From assembly GCA_947462335.1 (NCBI GenBank), contig OX381718.1, positions 37,168,976 through 37,232,975 on the forward strand: a stretch of DNA of 64,000 nt. Direction: 5' to 3'. The stretch is from Harmothoe impar. Lineage: Eukaryota > Annelida > Polychaeta > Phyllodocida > Polynoidae. Shown piece after piece: positions 1-45,985 of the stretch; positions within the stretch are counted from its first letter, which is position 1; every line of letters starts with the position of its first letter. The notes beneath the pieces were generated by a model, which did no database searches, was not told the DNA's origin, and worked only from the letters and a program-made list of their open reading frames with translations. Both the position numbers and the translations under genes were made by a program.

Positions 1-575
1 TGAAGTTTAATTTACACTTAGCGTATATAGCTAAGACGGTAGCTTATAAGACGTACAAACTGTGTCAACTGAGAGACTACCTTGACAAGATTTTATGTAA
101 CGTCAATCCTGCCGTATATGGATTATGCTGATATTTTATTTCAATCAGCAGCAGAAAAATATTTGATGCCTTTACAGTATGTACAAAACAAATGTTTAAA
201 AATATGTATGAAATATCCTCACTTGACTCCCACAGAAACAGTGCATAGTGATACCAAATGTAACCTACTATCTGATAGAAGGCAAGCTCATCTAATTAAC
301 TACATGTATATGTATTCGAGGTCTAGAAACCATGTATATATTGATCATAGACAGCGTCTGACTAGAATGTCACAAGTGCCAATGTGTAAAATAACATATG
401 CAAATGGTCTTGCCTATAGTAGGAGTGTCGAGTATTCTGGTGCTGTAGGTTGGAATGATCTGACTGTTTTAAGACAAAATGCTGAAACATATGAATCCTT
501 CAAAAAGGAAACAAACGACACCTTAGGAGTCTCCTGGGTTAAATACCAGGAAATATCCTAAGTATGGATTTCCCA
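1..575 (+). mobile_element. 3' fragment of a LINE (end of reverse transcriptase ORF)
   Basis: The open frame 82-561 reads like the C-terminal part of a Jockey/CR1-type LINE polyprotein, downstream of the catalytic reverse transcriptase core: it contains SILPYMDYAD, a run resembling QNKCLKICMKYP, the DRRQAHL block, and a terminal W-N-D-L segment (around 449-470). No catalytic YADD motif or endonuclease is present, so it is a fragment entering from the left of the window. It lies upstream of the first visible transporter exon, probably in that gene's intron. The exact 3' end is not clear; no poly-A tail or tandem tail was seen. Confidence 0.7.
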
Positions 576-1052
576 ACCAACCATCCTGTCTAAAGGTTAC
601 TTGCTTTAAATTTGTCAAATCTTCACTAGATATAGATATTACCTCCTTTTTCTAGGAACATAATAAGCTGTAATTCTTTCTCCTTTATTGTAAACTGAAG
701 TAAGTGTCATACACGCTACATAAATGTTGACGTTAGGATAACCAGGATATCAACCCGCTACACTTTTTAAGTGGGGATGAAGGTTATTCTTTCTTTGTTG
801 CATTTGCATACCGATCCACTATTCAATTAGTCAGTGATCATCGCCTCACCATACCTACACTGTGTAATATTGCTTATTGGTATATTTTAGGTTAACCCTT
901 CAATTAATAAGTACCGGTATTAGCAATATAAGCTATACACTGTGAGCAGTTAAACCCTGTATTTATATGTCAATAAGTATGAACACTACAACGGATTACC
1001 GGTAAAACCCTACTGTGAATGTAATATTGTTCAAGTATATAATTGAAACATG

Positions 1053-1489
1053 TGTAATAAACGATACTTTGTATCTCTATGATATTGGTAGAGTATCAAT
1101 TAAAGAACAAAGTCAACACAGTTCGGATCAAGTGTTACAGGTTGCAAATCAGGTTTATTCAGAAAACCTAGACAAGCAGTATCTATGCGTGCGAACTCCC
1201 TATAGAGTTCGGAACGGGTCAGTAGGCTAATCAGCCGTAATGATCACGGGGTCTCCTCACCAGCGTGGCTCAGAGTAACCGACGAGTACCGTCAGATGCT
1301 GGGTATATATAGGCAGCCAGCCTGCGCGTGCACACGCAGACCGGAAGCCTATAGCGACCTCTGTCCATACCCCAAGCCCGGGGTAGGTGTCGCCACCTAC
1401 CGTCGGACTGAAGGGTTCGGACTGAGTTCGCAACACAGCATCCAACAGCACTCGTCATATAACAAACCCGTATAACCCTAGCCCCTACA
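1053..1489 (+). mobile_element. Solo LTR (437 bp) of an LTR retrotransposon, 4-bp target duplication CATG
   Basis: The segment begins TGTAATAA and ends CCCCTACA, giving the TGTA...TACA termini of LTR retrotransposons. It is flanked by CATG at 1049-1052 and CATG at 1490-1493. A TATA box (TATATATA) lies near 1303, as expected for an LTR promoter. No internal gag/pol sequence lies next to it, so it is a solo LTR left by LTR-LTR recombination. Family knowledge: 4-5 bp duplications fit Gypsy-type elements; the assignment is inferred. Orientation is taken from the TATA box. Confidence 0.85.
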
Positions 1490-1675
1490 CATGTCTGGAA
1501 ATAAATGGTCACCGGGTATTTTTGAGATGATATACCAGAAATGAGAACAAACTGTAACCGTATGACTTATGCAAATAAAGATATTTAAAACAAAAACTTA
1601 AAACCTAAAAAATGAAACAGTGTTGAAAATTGCACTTACTGATTAGATGATAACATGAATGTCTTGTATTTTCAG

Positions 1676-36784
<35,109 letters not shown>

Positions 36785-36882
36785 GTTCAAGCATTTCCAT
36801 TTGATCTAATTATTAGTTCTGTGATAAATATGCCTGTGTTCTTATATCAAAACGATATAATATTTAATTTTGCACTAAGATG

Positions 36883-36888
36883 AATAAA
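36883..36888 (+). promoter_or_regulatory. Polyadenylation signal AATAAA of the ABCC4-like gene
   Basis: AATAAA lies 99 bases past the stop codon, with a T-rich stretch following near 36905-36925. It is the first canonical signal after the stop. Confidence 0.7.
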
Positions 36889-37315
36889 AAGAAACTATAT
36901 GAATTACTTTGTTTTCTATCATTTCCCTTCACCAGACCCATTTATGAAGGTGCAGTATGGCCTACATCTTCCCACTCGGTAAACATAAGAGGTTGCCAAT
37001 CATCCCTTGTCATTCTTTTGCTATTTACTTAACTGGTCAATGTTGTGACACCATCATGTGTCACACAGTATAGACAGTCTGCCACACAGCTAGTCTGATA
37101 AACAGTGTAGACAGTCTGCCACACCAGCTAGTCTGATTAACAGTATAGTCAGACTGCCACACCAGCTAGTCTGATAAACAGTATTCCGCACTAGCAGGAT
37201 GCAGTAATTCTACCTTGTGAGACATTTAGCTGAAGCTGGTTCCTCACATGTCCAAAATCGGAGTTTCCAGGGGTCATAAGCCTTTCAGTTATAGCCCTCT
37301 GTTGTTGGTCCTTAT

Positions 37316-37400
37316 GTCATCTGTCCATATTGGGGGAGTGGTTAGGACTCTGGCCTACCAATCAATGGGTCATGAGTTCAAATCCATGTCTAGGCTATTT
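37316..37400 (+). mobile_element. tRNA-derived SINE-like element, copy 1
   Basis: GGGGGAGTGGTTAGGACTC resembles a pol III A box region and GAGTTCAAATCC a B box, spaced about 45 bp, as in a tRNA (Glu/Asp/His-like). The acceptor stem does not pair and there is no intact cloverleaf, so it is a tRNA-derived retroposon head, not a tRNA gene. Confidence 0.55.
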
Positions 37401-37545
37401 TGTTTACACCCAATTTTAAATGTATTTCTAGTAGATCAAAAATTGTGATAGTATACAATTTGGTTCTAAAGATCCTTTACACAAGATAAATATTTATAGT
37501 GTAATCTAAATGGTTTTTGAATCAGTTGTATTTGAATATTCCTCA

Positions 37546-37626
37546 GGTCACCTATTCGGATTGGGGGAGTGGTTAGGACACTAGCCAATCAATCCAGGGG
37601 TAATAAGTTCGAATCCATGCCAACGC
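37546..37626 (+). mobile_element. tRNA-derived SINE-like element, copy 2
   Basis: Second copy with GGGGGAGTGGTTAGGACAC and AAGTTCGAATCC (a better B box). Similarity to copy 1 begins upstream of the tRNA-like part (CACCTATTCGGATT versus CATCTGTCCATATT), so both derive from one longer element. Both sit inside the 39-bp array. Confidence 0.55.
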
Positions 37627-38507
37627 GACATGTTTTATTTCTTCTAGTTGGTTATTTACAAGAAAAACAACAAGGTAACAGTCTGCCACACCAGCTAGTC
37701 TGATAAACAGTATAGACAGTCTGCCACACCAGCTTGTCTGATAAACAGTCTAGAGAGTCTGCCACACCAGCTAGTCTGATAAACAGTATAGACAGTCTGC
37801 CACACCAGATTGTCTGATAAACAGTTTAGACAGTCTGCCACACCAGCTACAGTATAGACAGTTTGCCACACCCGCTAGTCTGATAAACAGTATAGTCAGT
37901 CTACCACACCAGATTGTCTGATAAACAGTATAGACAGTCTGCCACACCCGCTAGTCTGATAAACAGTATAGACAGTCTGCCACACCAGCTTGTCTGATAA
38001 ACAGTCTAGACAGTCTGCCACACCAGCTTGTCTGATAAGCAGTATAGACAGTCTGCCACACCAGCTACAGTATAGACAGTTTGCCACACCAGTTAGTCTG
38101 ATAAACTGTATAGTCAGATAATTTCTAGCATATAAACCACTGGAACTAAACCTCCAGTGTGGGTCATAAAGTAATTTTCAGGCCCCACGTATGAGCTATA
38201 AGGCTCCCCCAAAGATGGGTGCAGGTCATATATGCGATACCTATTCTACAAAGGAAATTACTTCTTTTTTTTTCGGATATTTTGGAAAATCCAGGTGGAC
38301 ATATGCAAAAATGCTTTGCAATTGGCTATATTTCTCTAGCCAAGATTAGTAATGCAAATTATCAGATTTAAATGTCCAAACACCCTGCAGATTATGAGTA
38401 TTGAGCGAAATTTATAATTAGCTAGTGGCCTCTCCACTGAAAGGGAAAGATATGATGGGAGGGGTGGGGAGGGGTTCTCCAGTACCCTGACAATCTGTAA
38501 AAATAGG

Positions 38508-38719
38508 CCTACCGTAAAACCTTGCATATAAGCGTAACTAGACTTAGGAAATATCATATAAGCCTCACAGGGATCTGATTATGGTGACTTTAGTACTGTA
38601 GTATATATCTCTAAATTCTCACATATAAGCCACACCCTTACTTTGGGCCGATCCTATAGGACACACTGACGATCTGACTTGCGTACTAGCCACAGCCTAT
38701 ACACATGGTTTTACAGTAC
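38508..38719. mobile_element. MITE-like element with CCGTAAAACC termini
   Basis: Left TACCGTAAAACCTTGCATAT and right ATGGTTTTACAGTA are inverted matches; CATATAAGC/CATATAAGCC is repeated inside. No coding capacity; target duplication not resolved. Confidence 0.55.
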
Positions 38720-38907
38720 CATTAAAAGTTTAACTTTTAACTGATATATATAGTGATATAATAACATTAGTTTCTCTATTAATGGCGGATATGACAGTGT
38801 TTTCTCCCCGCATCAGCATTGCCAAGGGAACTTTTTTAATTTTTAAAAATCCAACCCCCTACCTAGTTCTTTTTCCAGAATCAACCTGAAACATACTTTT
38901 TTTTGGC

Positions 38908-39045
38908 CTGGTCTGATAAACAGTATAGTCAGGCTGCCACACCAGCTACAGTATAGAAAGGATGTCTGTCTCACCAGCTAGTCTGATAGTAACAGGCTGC
39001 CACATCAGCTAGTCTGATAAGTTTACAGTATAGACAGGCTGATTG
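38908..39045. repeat. Remnant units of the 39-bp minisatellite
   Basis: Four to five broken copies containing GTCTGATAAACAGTATAG and GCTGCCACACCAGCTA. They show that the array once extended further, before the intervening 800 bp arrived. Confidence 0.75.
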
Positions 39046-39676
39046 CCTGACATAAAGTATAGAGAATTTATAAGCCTCACCATCTATGTGTAGATCTACA
39101 TGTTCATTTTAGAGCTGTGGTGGTCATGCACTGATAGTCTCTTTAAACATATTATACCTAACAAGAGTAGTGACTGACTAAATAGGACGCCGCCACCAAA
39201 GGGAAAACACCTCCAAAACAGGAAGTAACAGAGAGCTACTATGCATGCTGGATTTTAACGTTGCTGTTAGAAGACAGGATTCATAACGGTATTGCTCATA
39301 TTATAAATGTATCATTACAGTAAATGATTGATTTAGAATACAAGTATAAACATTGTTGTACATGGTATATTCAGTAAAGATCGAATTCTAGAGCTTTAAA
39401 GACCGTGGAGTGCATAATTGGGATTAGACATAAGGAAATAAATTTACGGTGAATCACTGAATCATTGTTTCCAGAATAACAGTAAAATATTTCTGATTTG
39501 ATCTATTAGTACATTTATATCCAAATGCAATCCTCTAAAGTAAATAGTCGTTTTCTTTTTCTGGATTGCAGGCCAGACTTCATTGCTGCTTTATCGGGAA
39601 GAAGGCACCAATATGCAGACACAGGACAGGTATATGATTCTGTGTATATGTATGTTGTAGGCTGAAGAAGCTGACA

Positions 39677-41335
39677 ATGGCAGAGGCAGGAGATTCTAAG
39701 CCAGGGTCTGTTAATCTGTTTTGTCAGTGCTTCAGGAGCACTCACACAGGCCTTCATGAGACACCAGGCACCATACATGACAAGAGGTCAGGCCAGCCAA
39801 GTGTGCATGTAGCTAACTGGACACACCAACTTGATTCAAGATCTCAATTGAAGCGGTCGAATATATTCCATGCCATTGTACGTAACCAAAACACAGAGCA
39901 GTTGAGAACGATCCTGGGAACGGGTTGGGATGTCAATGAGATTCTAGAGAAACCTGGTCATGTTAATTACACTACAACCCTACATGCAGCAGCCAGACAG
40001 GGCTGGACAGAGGGGGTACAGCTGCTGTGTGCTGCAGGTGCTAAGTACATGACCCCCGGTACAGCAGACGCACCCTTACAGCTGGCACTACAGAACCATG
40101 GGTGTTCAGTGGACATGGTACAGCTCCTGCTGAAACATGGTGCTGGACCCAAACTGTCTAAAAAGGATTCACCTTGTCTGGGGCAAGCTCTTCTCGGCAT
40201 GTCCTACAGCGACAACTTTACACAGATTGTCCGGCTCCTCTTGGAGAATGGAGCAGACCCAAATGTAGCTACCCAGCTGGATTCTGATTGGATAAACCAT
40301 ATCCAATCAAATATGGATTTCAGGTATCGGACACCTACTAAGCTGAGTCCTCTTGCAGTGGTTCTAATTTTGTTGGCTAATCCAGTATCTAGCATTCTGA
40401 GTGAAGGATCTGATGGCTCTTCTGTTAATGCGGATAAAGTGAAGGGTGCTATTAAGGCTAATGCTGAAATGTTCAAAATGTTGGTTAACTTTGGAGCAGA
40501 TGTCAACTCGGAAATGACTGGAATGAGATCTCTGATTCACACTATGAATACCTTTTTGGTATGGAACCATCTTTTGACTGGTTATACTAAAATCTTCCTG
40601 CCAGAGCACCTTGATGTGTTCTACAAGAATGGCCGCGACATCAATATGGTGTATAGTAACCGTGGAACAGCCCTGGAATGCACTGTCAGAAATCTTGGTC
40701 ACAGTAATAGTGTCAGGTGGCTGATCAGGCATGGGGCAGAGGTACATCCTTCCATGATTGTGGCATTGAAAGGACATTTCACTTTGGCGCATCGGTATGC
40801 AATTCTGTACCAGCAGATGGAGGGAACGCCTTTGATTTTACTTCAAGCTGGAATGCGCATCTCACCTGAAATACATGCACAGCTCATGGATATCGAGAAA
40901 GATTATTTGTATGTGCAGGAATACATCCACGTCCATGGAAATGCAGATGACAGTACTGTTCAAGTTAGAATCAACTATTTGTGTGCGAAAATGCAGAATA
41001 AAACCTTTCTGAAATTCAAGAAGTTCAATAACTGTAAGAAACATATATTCTTGCAATATTTGAGCACCCAGATGTCAGACTTAGAGGAGTTCAGCGACGC
41101 GTCATTGCTTGTGTATCCAGAGGTTGACACAGACATGCACCAGACTAAAAACAAAATGACATTTGCCTTAGACCAGATTTGGAAAGTGCTGGAGTTTCTA
41201 AGTCAGCCCCAGTCACTGCAGTGGCACTGCCGCCAATGTGTGCGGGAGAATCTGGTGTCGCTTCAGCCCTCAGTAGTGAAAACCCTGTCTGTACCAGCAC
41301 AACTCAAGCGGTACATCCTCTGTCATGAACTATGA
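39677..41335 (+). CDS. Ankyrin-repeat and SOCS-box protein (ASB-like), 552 aa
   Basis: An uninterrupted ATG-to-TGA frame. Ankyrin-type repeats are visible: residues about 60-85 (AIVRNQNTEQLRTIL), 97-126 (TLHAAARQGWTEGVQLLCAAG), 129-160 (PLQLALQNHGCSVDMVQLLL), 165-197 (IVRLLLENGADPN), 258-285 (MFKMLVNFGADVN) and 330-365 (ALECTVRNLGHSNSVRWLI). The last ~45 residues fit a SOCS box: LQWHCRQCVRENL, then a proline-containing segment VPAQLKRYILCHEL. Family role: binds Elongin B/C and Cullin 5 and presents a substrate, held by the ankyrin repeats, for ubiquitination; the target is unknown. A possible acceptor (TTGTAG at about 39655-39660) just upstream suggests a spliced 5' UTR. Gene symbol not assignable within the ASB family. 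Confidence 0.85.
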   Translation: MAEAGDSKPGSVNLFCQCFRSTHTGLHETPGTIHDKRSGQPSVHVANWTHQLDSRSQLKRSNIFHAIVRNQNTEQLRTILGTGWDVNEILEKPGHVNYTTTLHAAARQGWTEGVQLLCAAGAKYMTPGTADAPLQLALQNHGCSVDMVQLLLKHGAGPKLSKKDSPCLGQALLGMSYSDNFTQIVRLLLENGADPNVATQLDSDWINHIQSNMDFRYRTPTKLSPLAVVLILLANPVSSILSEGSDGSSVNADKVKGAIKANAEMFKMLVNFGADVNSEMTGMRSLIHTMNTFLVWNHLLTGYTKIFLPEHLDVFYKNGRDINMVYSNRGTALECTVRNLGHSNSVRWLIRHGAEVHPSMIVALKGHFTLAHRYAILYQQMEGTPLILLQAGMRISPEIHAQLMDIEKDYLYVQEYIHVHGNADDSTVQVRINYLCAKMQNKTFLKFKKFNNCKKHIFLQYLSTQMSDLEEFSDASLLVYPEVDTDMHQTKNKMTFALDQIWKVLEFLSQPQSLQWHCRQCVRENLVSLQPSVVKTLSVPAQLKRYILCHEL

Positions 41336-41339
41336 ACTG

Positions 41340-42173
41340 GAATGTGCTAACCTACATCCATAACCAATTATACTGGAAGCAGTTCCGGATTTCAACTGCT
41401 AACAATGACTTTGTGCCTATGTCTTGGACTATTCGTGCGACTTATTCTTAATGGCTAAGTGAATGTGTTGTCTACAGATAGATTAACATCATACTGTCTA
41501 CACTATATTATAAAAGATTAAGCTGTTTTGGAAGTTTTGTCTTGCCCTAAGAGAGTTTAAAGAAAATTTAAACATTTGTTTGTAAATATTGCTAAATAGT
41601 TGCCTTCTATATTTATCATTTAAATCCCACTATGCCAGGGCTCACCGATATTTGCTTTGGCATCAAAACTGAGGTGTTGGGCTTTAAATATAATGCCTGA
41701 CAAGGACAGTAAGTTGGGAACCACAATAACGGATGTAGGGTCATAGTTCAGTATGACCGCCCCCCCCCCCCCCCCCCCCCCACACACACATTAAACACCC
41801 CCACTACAGACCAGTGTACAAGGAGGCAAGCCTGTCACCCACCACATATAAGATAATTACCCTCTAAAGTGAAATGCTAATAAGAAGCTCTTACCTGCCA
41901 CCTGACGTCGTACATGGGCACTGGCAAAGGTAGGCACTTCAACTAATTGACTTCCCCCCACACATTGAGCTCTATAGATATGCAAATCTATATTCTAATG
42001 TTGGAGGTCTGACATGGATTTGATTTTGCAATGTGTATTTATTTCATAAATAATATTTCAAAATACATCAACAGTCAAAAATAACATACATGTGGGTTTT
42101 GTGGAATACACTATCCATATTCGTCACAGCAGAGGGACTAATGCCCATTATAGTGAAAGTTGAACTGATCTGA
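41340..42173. other. 3' flank of the ASB-like gene, no further gene
   Basis: Contains a C-run followed by CA repeats (about 41759-41788). No canonical AATAAA was seen close behind the ASB stop, so the poly-A site is unresolved. Confidence 0.4.
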
Positions 42174-42387
42174 GTTAAACCCTTTAAGGCCGACCAAAAA
42201 TAGTTTTGACTGGTGATAGGGGTGAGATGTTTTGCAAAAACTTTCCCTAGAGGCCGAGCCCATGTTAAATCACATTGAGTTATGATGACTATAGTCGATG
42301 CTCGCCCCCCCATGGCATCGACTATAGTCGATGCTCGGCCCCCCCATGGCATCAACTATAGTTGATGCTCGGCCCTGAAGGGTTAAC
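42174..42387. mobile_element. MITE-like element with GTTAA(A)CCCT termini and an internal 3-copy repeat
   Basis: Left GTTAAACCCTTTAAGGCCGA and right TCGGCCCTGAAGGGTTAAC are inverted matches. The interior has three copies of a unit with ACTATAGTCGATGCTCG and CCCCCCATGGCATC (about 42290-42375), itself palindromic. The ends resemble GTTAACCCTCTAAGGGCCGC at 47524. Confidence 0.7.
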
Positions 42388-42784
42388 AGATCTCACAATG
42401 AATTATGTAAGCCATATGTTAACTTAACTAGAACTGTATGCAACAGTTATATAATCAAATAGTGCAGTGCTTCTATATGCAGAAAGCTTAACCTGGTTTC
42501 AATAGTATCCTTGACACACAATCATATTGACAAATCATCCCTCCCAAAAGATAGGAGTATTACAAACAGGACATAAGGTGGCCTGAGGCCCGGTCTCATA
42601 CATGTAGCATGTAACATCGGTTCATATCTTTGAATTCTGGAAATTCTATGACATGAATGACTGCAACCAATTATGTGATATATGAATAAGTTAACAGTAT
42701 TAACACTGTCATGTGCATGTATTTAGCATAGAGACTGCAAACTTTGCATCAGAGGTGGTCAGGATTTATTAGAGTCAGGTAGTA

Positions 42785-43800
42785 CACTTTACTGAGCGGC
42801 CTCACTTTTGTGCCTCACAAGCATTAGAGCTTCCAGTTTAAAAGCGGATTTGGAATTAAGGAGTCTGCAGGCAGGTGGCAGATTGTTCCACATGTCTACA
42901 GTTCTGTAAACAGGAATTTTTCTGTAGCTTAACTTCACATCAGTCGGATAGAGAACAGTTTGTTTGTATATCAAGATGGCTGTCTTTCTTCGCATCATTT
43001 TCCGAATTTACTTAACAGGAAGATACGGTGGCACGATGTACTGACTGTCTTACTTATACTTTTACCAAAGTTTAGGTTGTTGTCAATAATGATACCTAGA
43101 TATTCATATTCCTTTTTGACTGATAACACATGCCCTCACATCCTAATTATGGGTGGGCTATTACTATTGCTATTGAACATTAATACCTTGGTCTATTTTA
43201 GTGTTAACACATAGTCAACTAGTACTGAACCATTTGTAAACCCTTTTGGCATCGTATTGTAGCAGGTTTTATGCAATTATCGACAATCTATGTTTTACAT
43301 GAAATACTACGTCATCTGCATACATAACAACAAAGCAATGTTTTACAACATTAGGTATATTATTTATGAAGCAAATAAACAATAAAGGTCCTAAGATGGA
43401 GCCTTGAGGTACCCCAAATTTTATCTTCCTGTTAGTAGATAGGCTGCTGTTACAGAATACATTTTGGCTACAGTTCCCTAGGTATGAGTGGAACCAGTTA
43501 GTGTACACTTTCGGGATACCCAGGTGATCAAGCCTGGACAGTAGCTCACCATGGTGTATGGAGTCAAATGCTTTCTTCACATCCAGGACGAAGGCAGCAA
43601 CTGTCTCCCCCCGGTCCTTGGCCCCATAGAGGTCATTGACCACCAAGAAGACTGCATCGCCCGTCCCCCTGGATGATCTGAAGCCAAACTGACTTGGGGA
43701 TATTTTATTGTTTGACTCCAGCCAGTGATATACCCTAGCGTACACCACACATTCCATGATCTTGCTTGGAATGGGTAACAATGATATTGGGCGCCAGTTA
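42785..43800 (-). mobile_element. Decayed LINE reverse transcriptase fragment, minus strand
   Basis: The minus frame 43781-43269 has reverse transcriptase blocks: LPIPSKIMECVVYARV, FGFRSSRGTGDAVF, DVKKAFDSIHHGELL, KFGVPQGSILGPLLF and the catalytic YADDVVF. Downstream on the same strand the text breaks into several frames with stops, but the end near 42998-42789 is recognisable as a LINE C-terminus (YRTVDMWNNLPPACRLL). It lacks an endonuclease. It differs from the LINE in ABCC intron 3, so it is a separate family. Confidence 0.82.
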
Positions 43801-44696
43801 CCTATTTCTCTGAGATATCCTGAGTTAGGGAGGGGGACTTAGGATAGTAGTGTAAAGGCTACTGGAGTATAATAAACGAGTCTTCCTGAACAAACTGCCA
43901 TAACTTTTGTATCTAATAGAGTGAATTATGCATTGGTTCTAAGAGCCTATTAAACAGATAGGCTGCTACTAGAAGGTTGCTGTAAGTAAGTTGCTATAAT
44001 AAGGCTGCGATTCATCAATTTTATGATAAACACAAGGGTCTCCAAAGAATAATCAGCAAGCTGATTGGAGATCCTTCTTTATTGACATAGCTTAAAATGG
44101 CATACTTATGAGTCTGGATCATGTCAGAACCTGCACTTTATTGGTGAAATAATATGATTTCTAACACTCGTGTGATAAACCAATGAAACAAATAACTTGA
44201 ACCTGTACCTTAAAATACATGGATATATGTGTAAATACAGTCAACACTTCGTATAAATGGTTTACAATGATTACCCATGATCTGTACGTTAAATATACAC
44301 TGGATTAATTTTGTGGTCAATAAAGAGAATTTTCAAACTTCAAACTTCAACTTCATCACTGAACTGCTATGCTTAATGAGATCTAGGTGTAAATGGTAGG
44401 CACTTGGATAGATATAGCCTCACTAACACCTTTCCAGATCAGCTTTAATCATCCTCATGAGTAGAAGTGGAGAAATTGATCAGAACATGGAAGCAAGTGT
44501 TTCCACTATAGAAATGCACAGTGGCACCTGTGAATGATTCACACCAATTGAGTAGGTCTGTACTAGGCTACCCAGATAAAAGGAATTAGCATAGGTTATC
44601 ATGATATAAATCATAATCAATTTACCAGGGTAATTTGGAACCAAACGTGGTTTCTATATTGTGGTAGTTGACATGCGTATGATACCTAGCATTATA
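43801..44696. other. No gene seen
   Basis: AT-rich intergenic DNA. A short hairpin occurs at about 44038-44085 (GGTCTCCAAAGAATAATCAGC against GCTGATTGGAGATCC). CAAACTTCAAACTTCAACTTC near 44336 is simple sequence. Confidence 0.4.
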
Positions 44697-44700
44697 CTAT

Positions 44701-45250
44701 TGTAAAGGGCAAGAACAATATGTGTAAACATGGGTTCGTGGTGTCGAGGCGGGAATGGCATCAACTCAACGCTAGGCGGCAACACATAACGTCTTATGCC
44801 ATGTCCCCATTCGATTATCCGGTTGCGAGGTCAAGCGGGGCACTCCAGATGGCGCGCTGGTGGAGTGCCACGTCGACACTACTTGGTCCGCAACCCGGGT
44901 ATATAAGAGGCAGAGGTTGACCACCTCTTGGAGTTCGTCCCAGGACGTGCTCAGACCCACACCCTTCGATACTTTCGACCACGGGGCACCTACACCCCTC
45001 CTGCCCTCGGGCTCTTGCACCAGCCCTCGCTGGGACAAGACCAGATCACCCAGCTTTGCTGACTTCGAACCAGCGGTAACGCTGCCTGTACACTTCGAAC
45101 CTTGTCTATAGATAACCTGTACGATGTTGAATCTTACCTTCGAGGCCATGTTTGTATGAGAACCTAAAGGATCGTGAACCTGAATAAAACCTGTTGCATT
45201 CAAACTGAATTTGGAATCTGTGTTCGTTTCATACTTTCACAACCCCTACA
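44701..45250 (+). mobile_element. Solo LTR (550 bp), 4-bp target duplication CTAT
   Basis: Starts TGTAAAGGGC and ends CCCCTACA, the same terminal pattern as the LTR at 1053-1489. Flanked by CTAT at 44697-44700 and 45251-45254. It contains a TATA box (GTATATAAGAGG, about 44898) and a polyadenylation signal AATAAA at 45183-45188, in the right order for U3-R-U5. GC-rich compared with its surroundings. No adjacent internal domain, so a solo LTR, probably Gypsy-type. Confidence 0.9.
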
Positions 45251-45408
45251 CTATATTAGAGTATTTTCAATATTAACATTATATTCCTGGTGTTTAAAGC
45301 AGGTGTTATATAAATCAAGGATTGGTGCTTCGGTCAATCACCAAGTCCTTGGCTTGTAACATGTGTATAGGCCTATAGCTCCTTACCTGGACCATATCTG
45401 CTACATAT

Positions 45409-45919
45409 GTGCCTCTACATGGGTACCAAAATATATGCCCGTGTCGCCGTGTCGATTTTTAGCAATTAAAGGCCGTGTCGCCGTGTCGATTTTTATCCCA
45501 TATATTCTACTCAAGTCCGTCGATTTTTAAGAGGGTTGTGGAGCATGTGTCGATTTTTACCATGCATGTAAAAAACTCAAAACTCATATAGAGCCACAAT
45601 ACCCTCTCCCCACCCAATACCTAACACCTCCCCCCACCCAATGCCTTCACACCTCCCCCACCCAATACCCATGCTGGTAGCATCTGTGGCGGTAACACCT
45701 ACCCCCTGCCCCCCCCCCCCCCCCACACACACATTTTCACACTCTAGCCTAGATGCTGTGTCTGTCGATTTTTATCCCAGGGTTTACTGTGTCTGTCGAT
45801 TTTTATCCCAGGATTTCCTGTGTCCGTCGATTTTTAAAACCCCTGTGTCGCACGTGTCGATTTTTAAAACCCCCGTGTCGCCGTGTCGCACGTGTCGATT
45901 TTTACCCATGTAGAGGCAC
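45409..45919. mobile_element. Non-autonomous DNA transposon (511 bp) filled with GTGTCGATTTTTA repeats
   Basis: Perfect 17-bp terminal inverted repeats: GTGCCTCTACATGGGTA at the left and TACCCATGTAGAGGCAC at the right. Both sides are flanked by ACATAT (45403-45408 and 45920-45925). The subterminal zones carry GTGTCGATTTTTA or TCCGTCGATTTTTA about twelve times in one orientation, candidate transposase-binding sites. A C-run lies near 45709-45725. No coding capacity. Confidence 0.85.
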
Positions 45920-45985
45920 ACATATAAAGCAGTGTTATTGGCCAACGTGTCCAGGCAAGCTATCTAAGAATAGAGAAACGTCATA

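Larger units (their letters stand above)
37061..38115. repeat. 39-bp minisatellite downstream of the ABCC gene
   Basis: Unit CAGTCTGCCACACCAGCTAG then TCTGATAAACAGTATAGAC (39 bp). A few copies lie at 37071-37190 and a longer run at 37678-38115, separated by the insertion of two tRNA-like elements; remnants reappear at 38908-39045. Some units are internally deleted. Confidence 0.92.

Noticed and set aside
37316..37626. Two tRNA genes
   Set aside because: A and B boxes are present but stems do not pair into a cloverleaf, and similarity extends outside the tRNA part; called SINE-like instead.
37061..38115. CRISPR-like appearance of regularly repeated 39-bp words
   Set aside because: The units are head-to-tail with no unique spacers, and the DNA is animal nuclear; it is a minisatellite.
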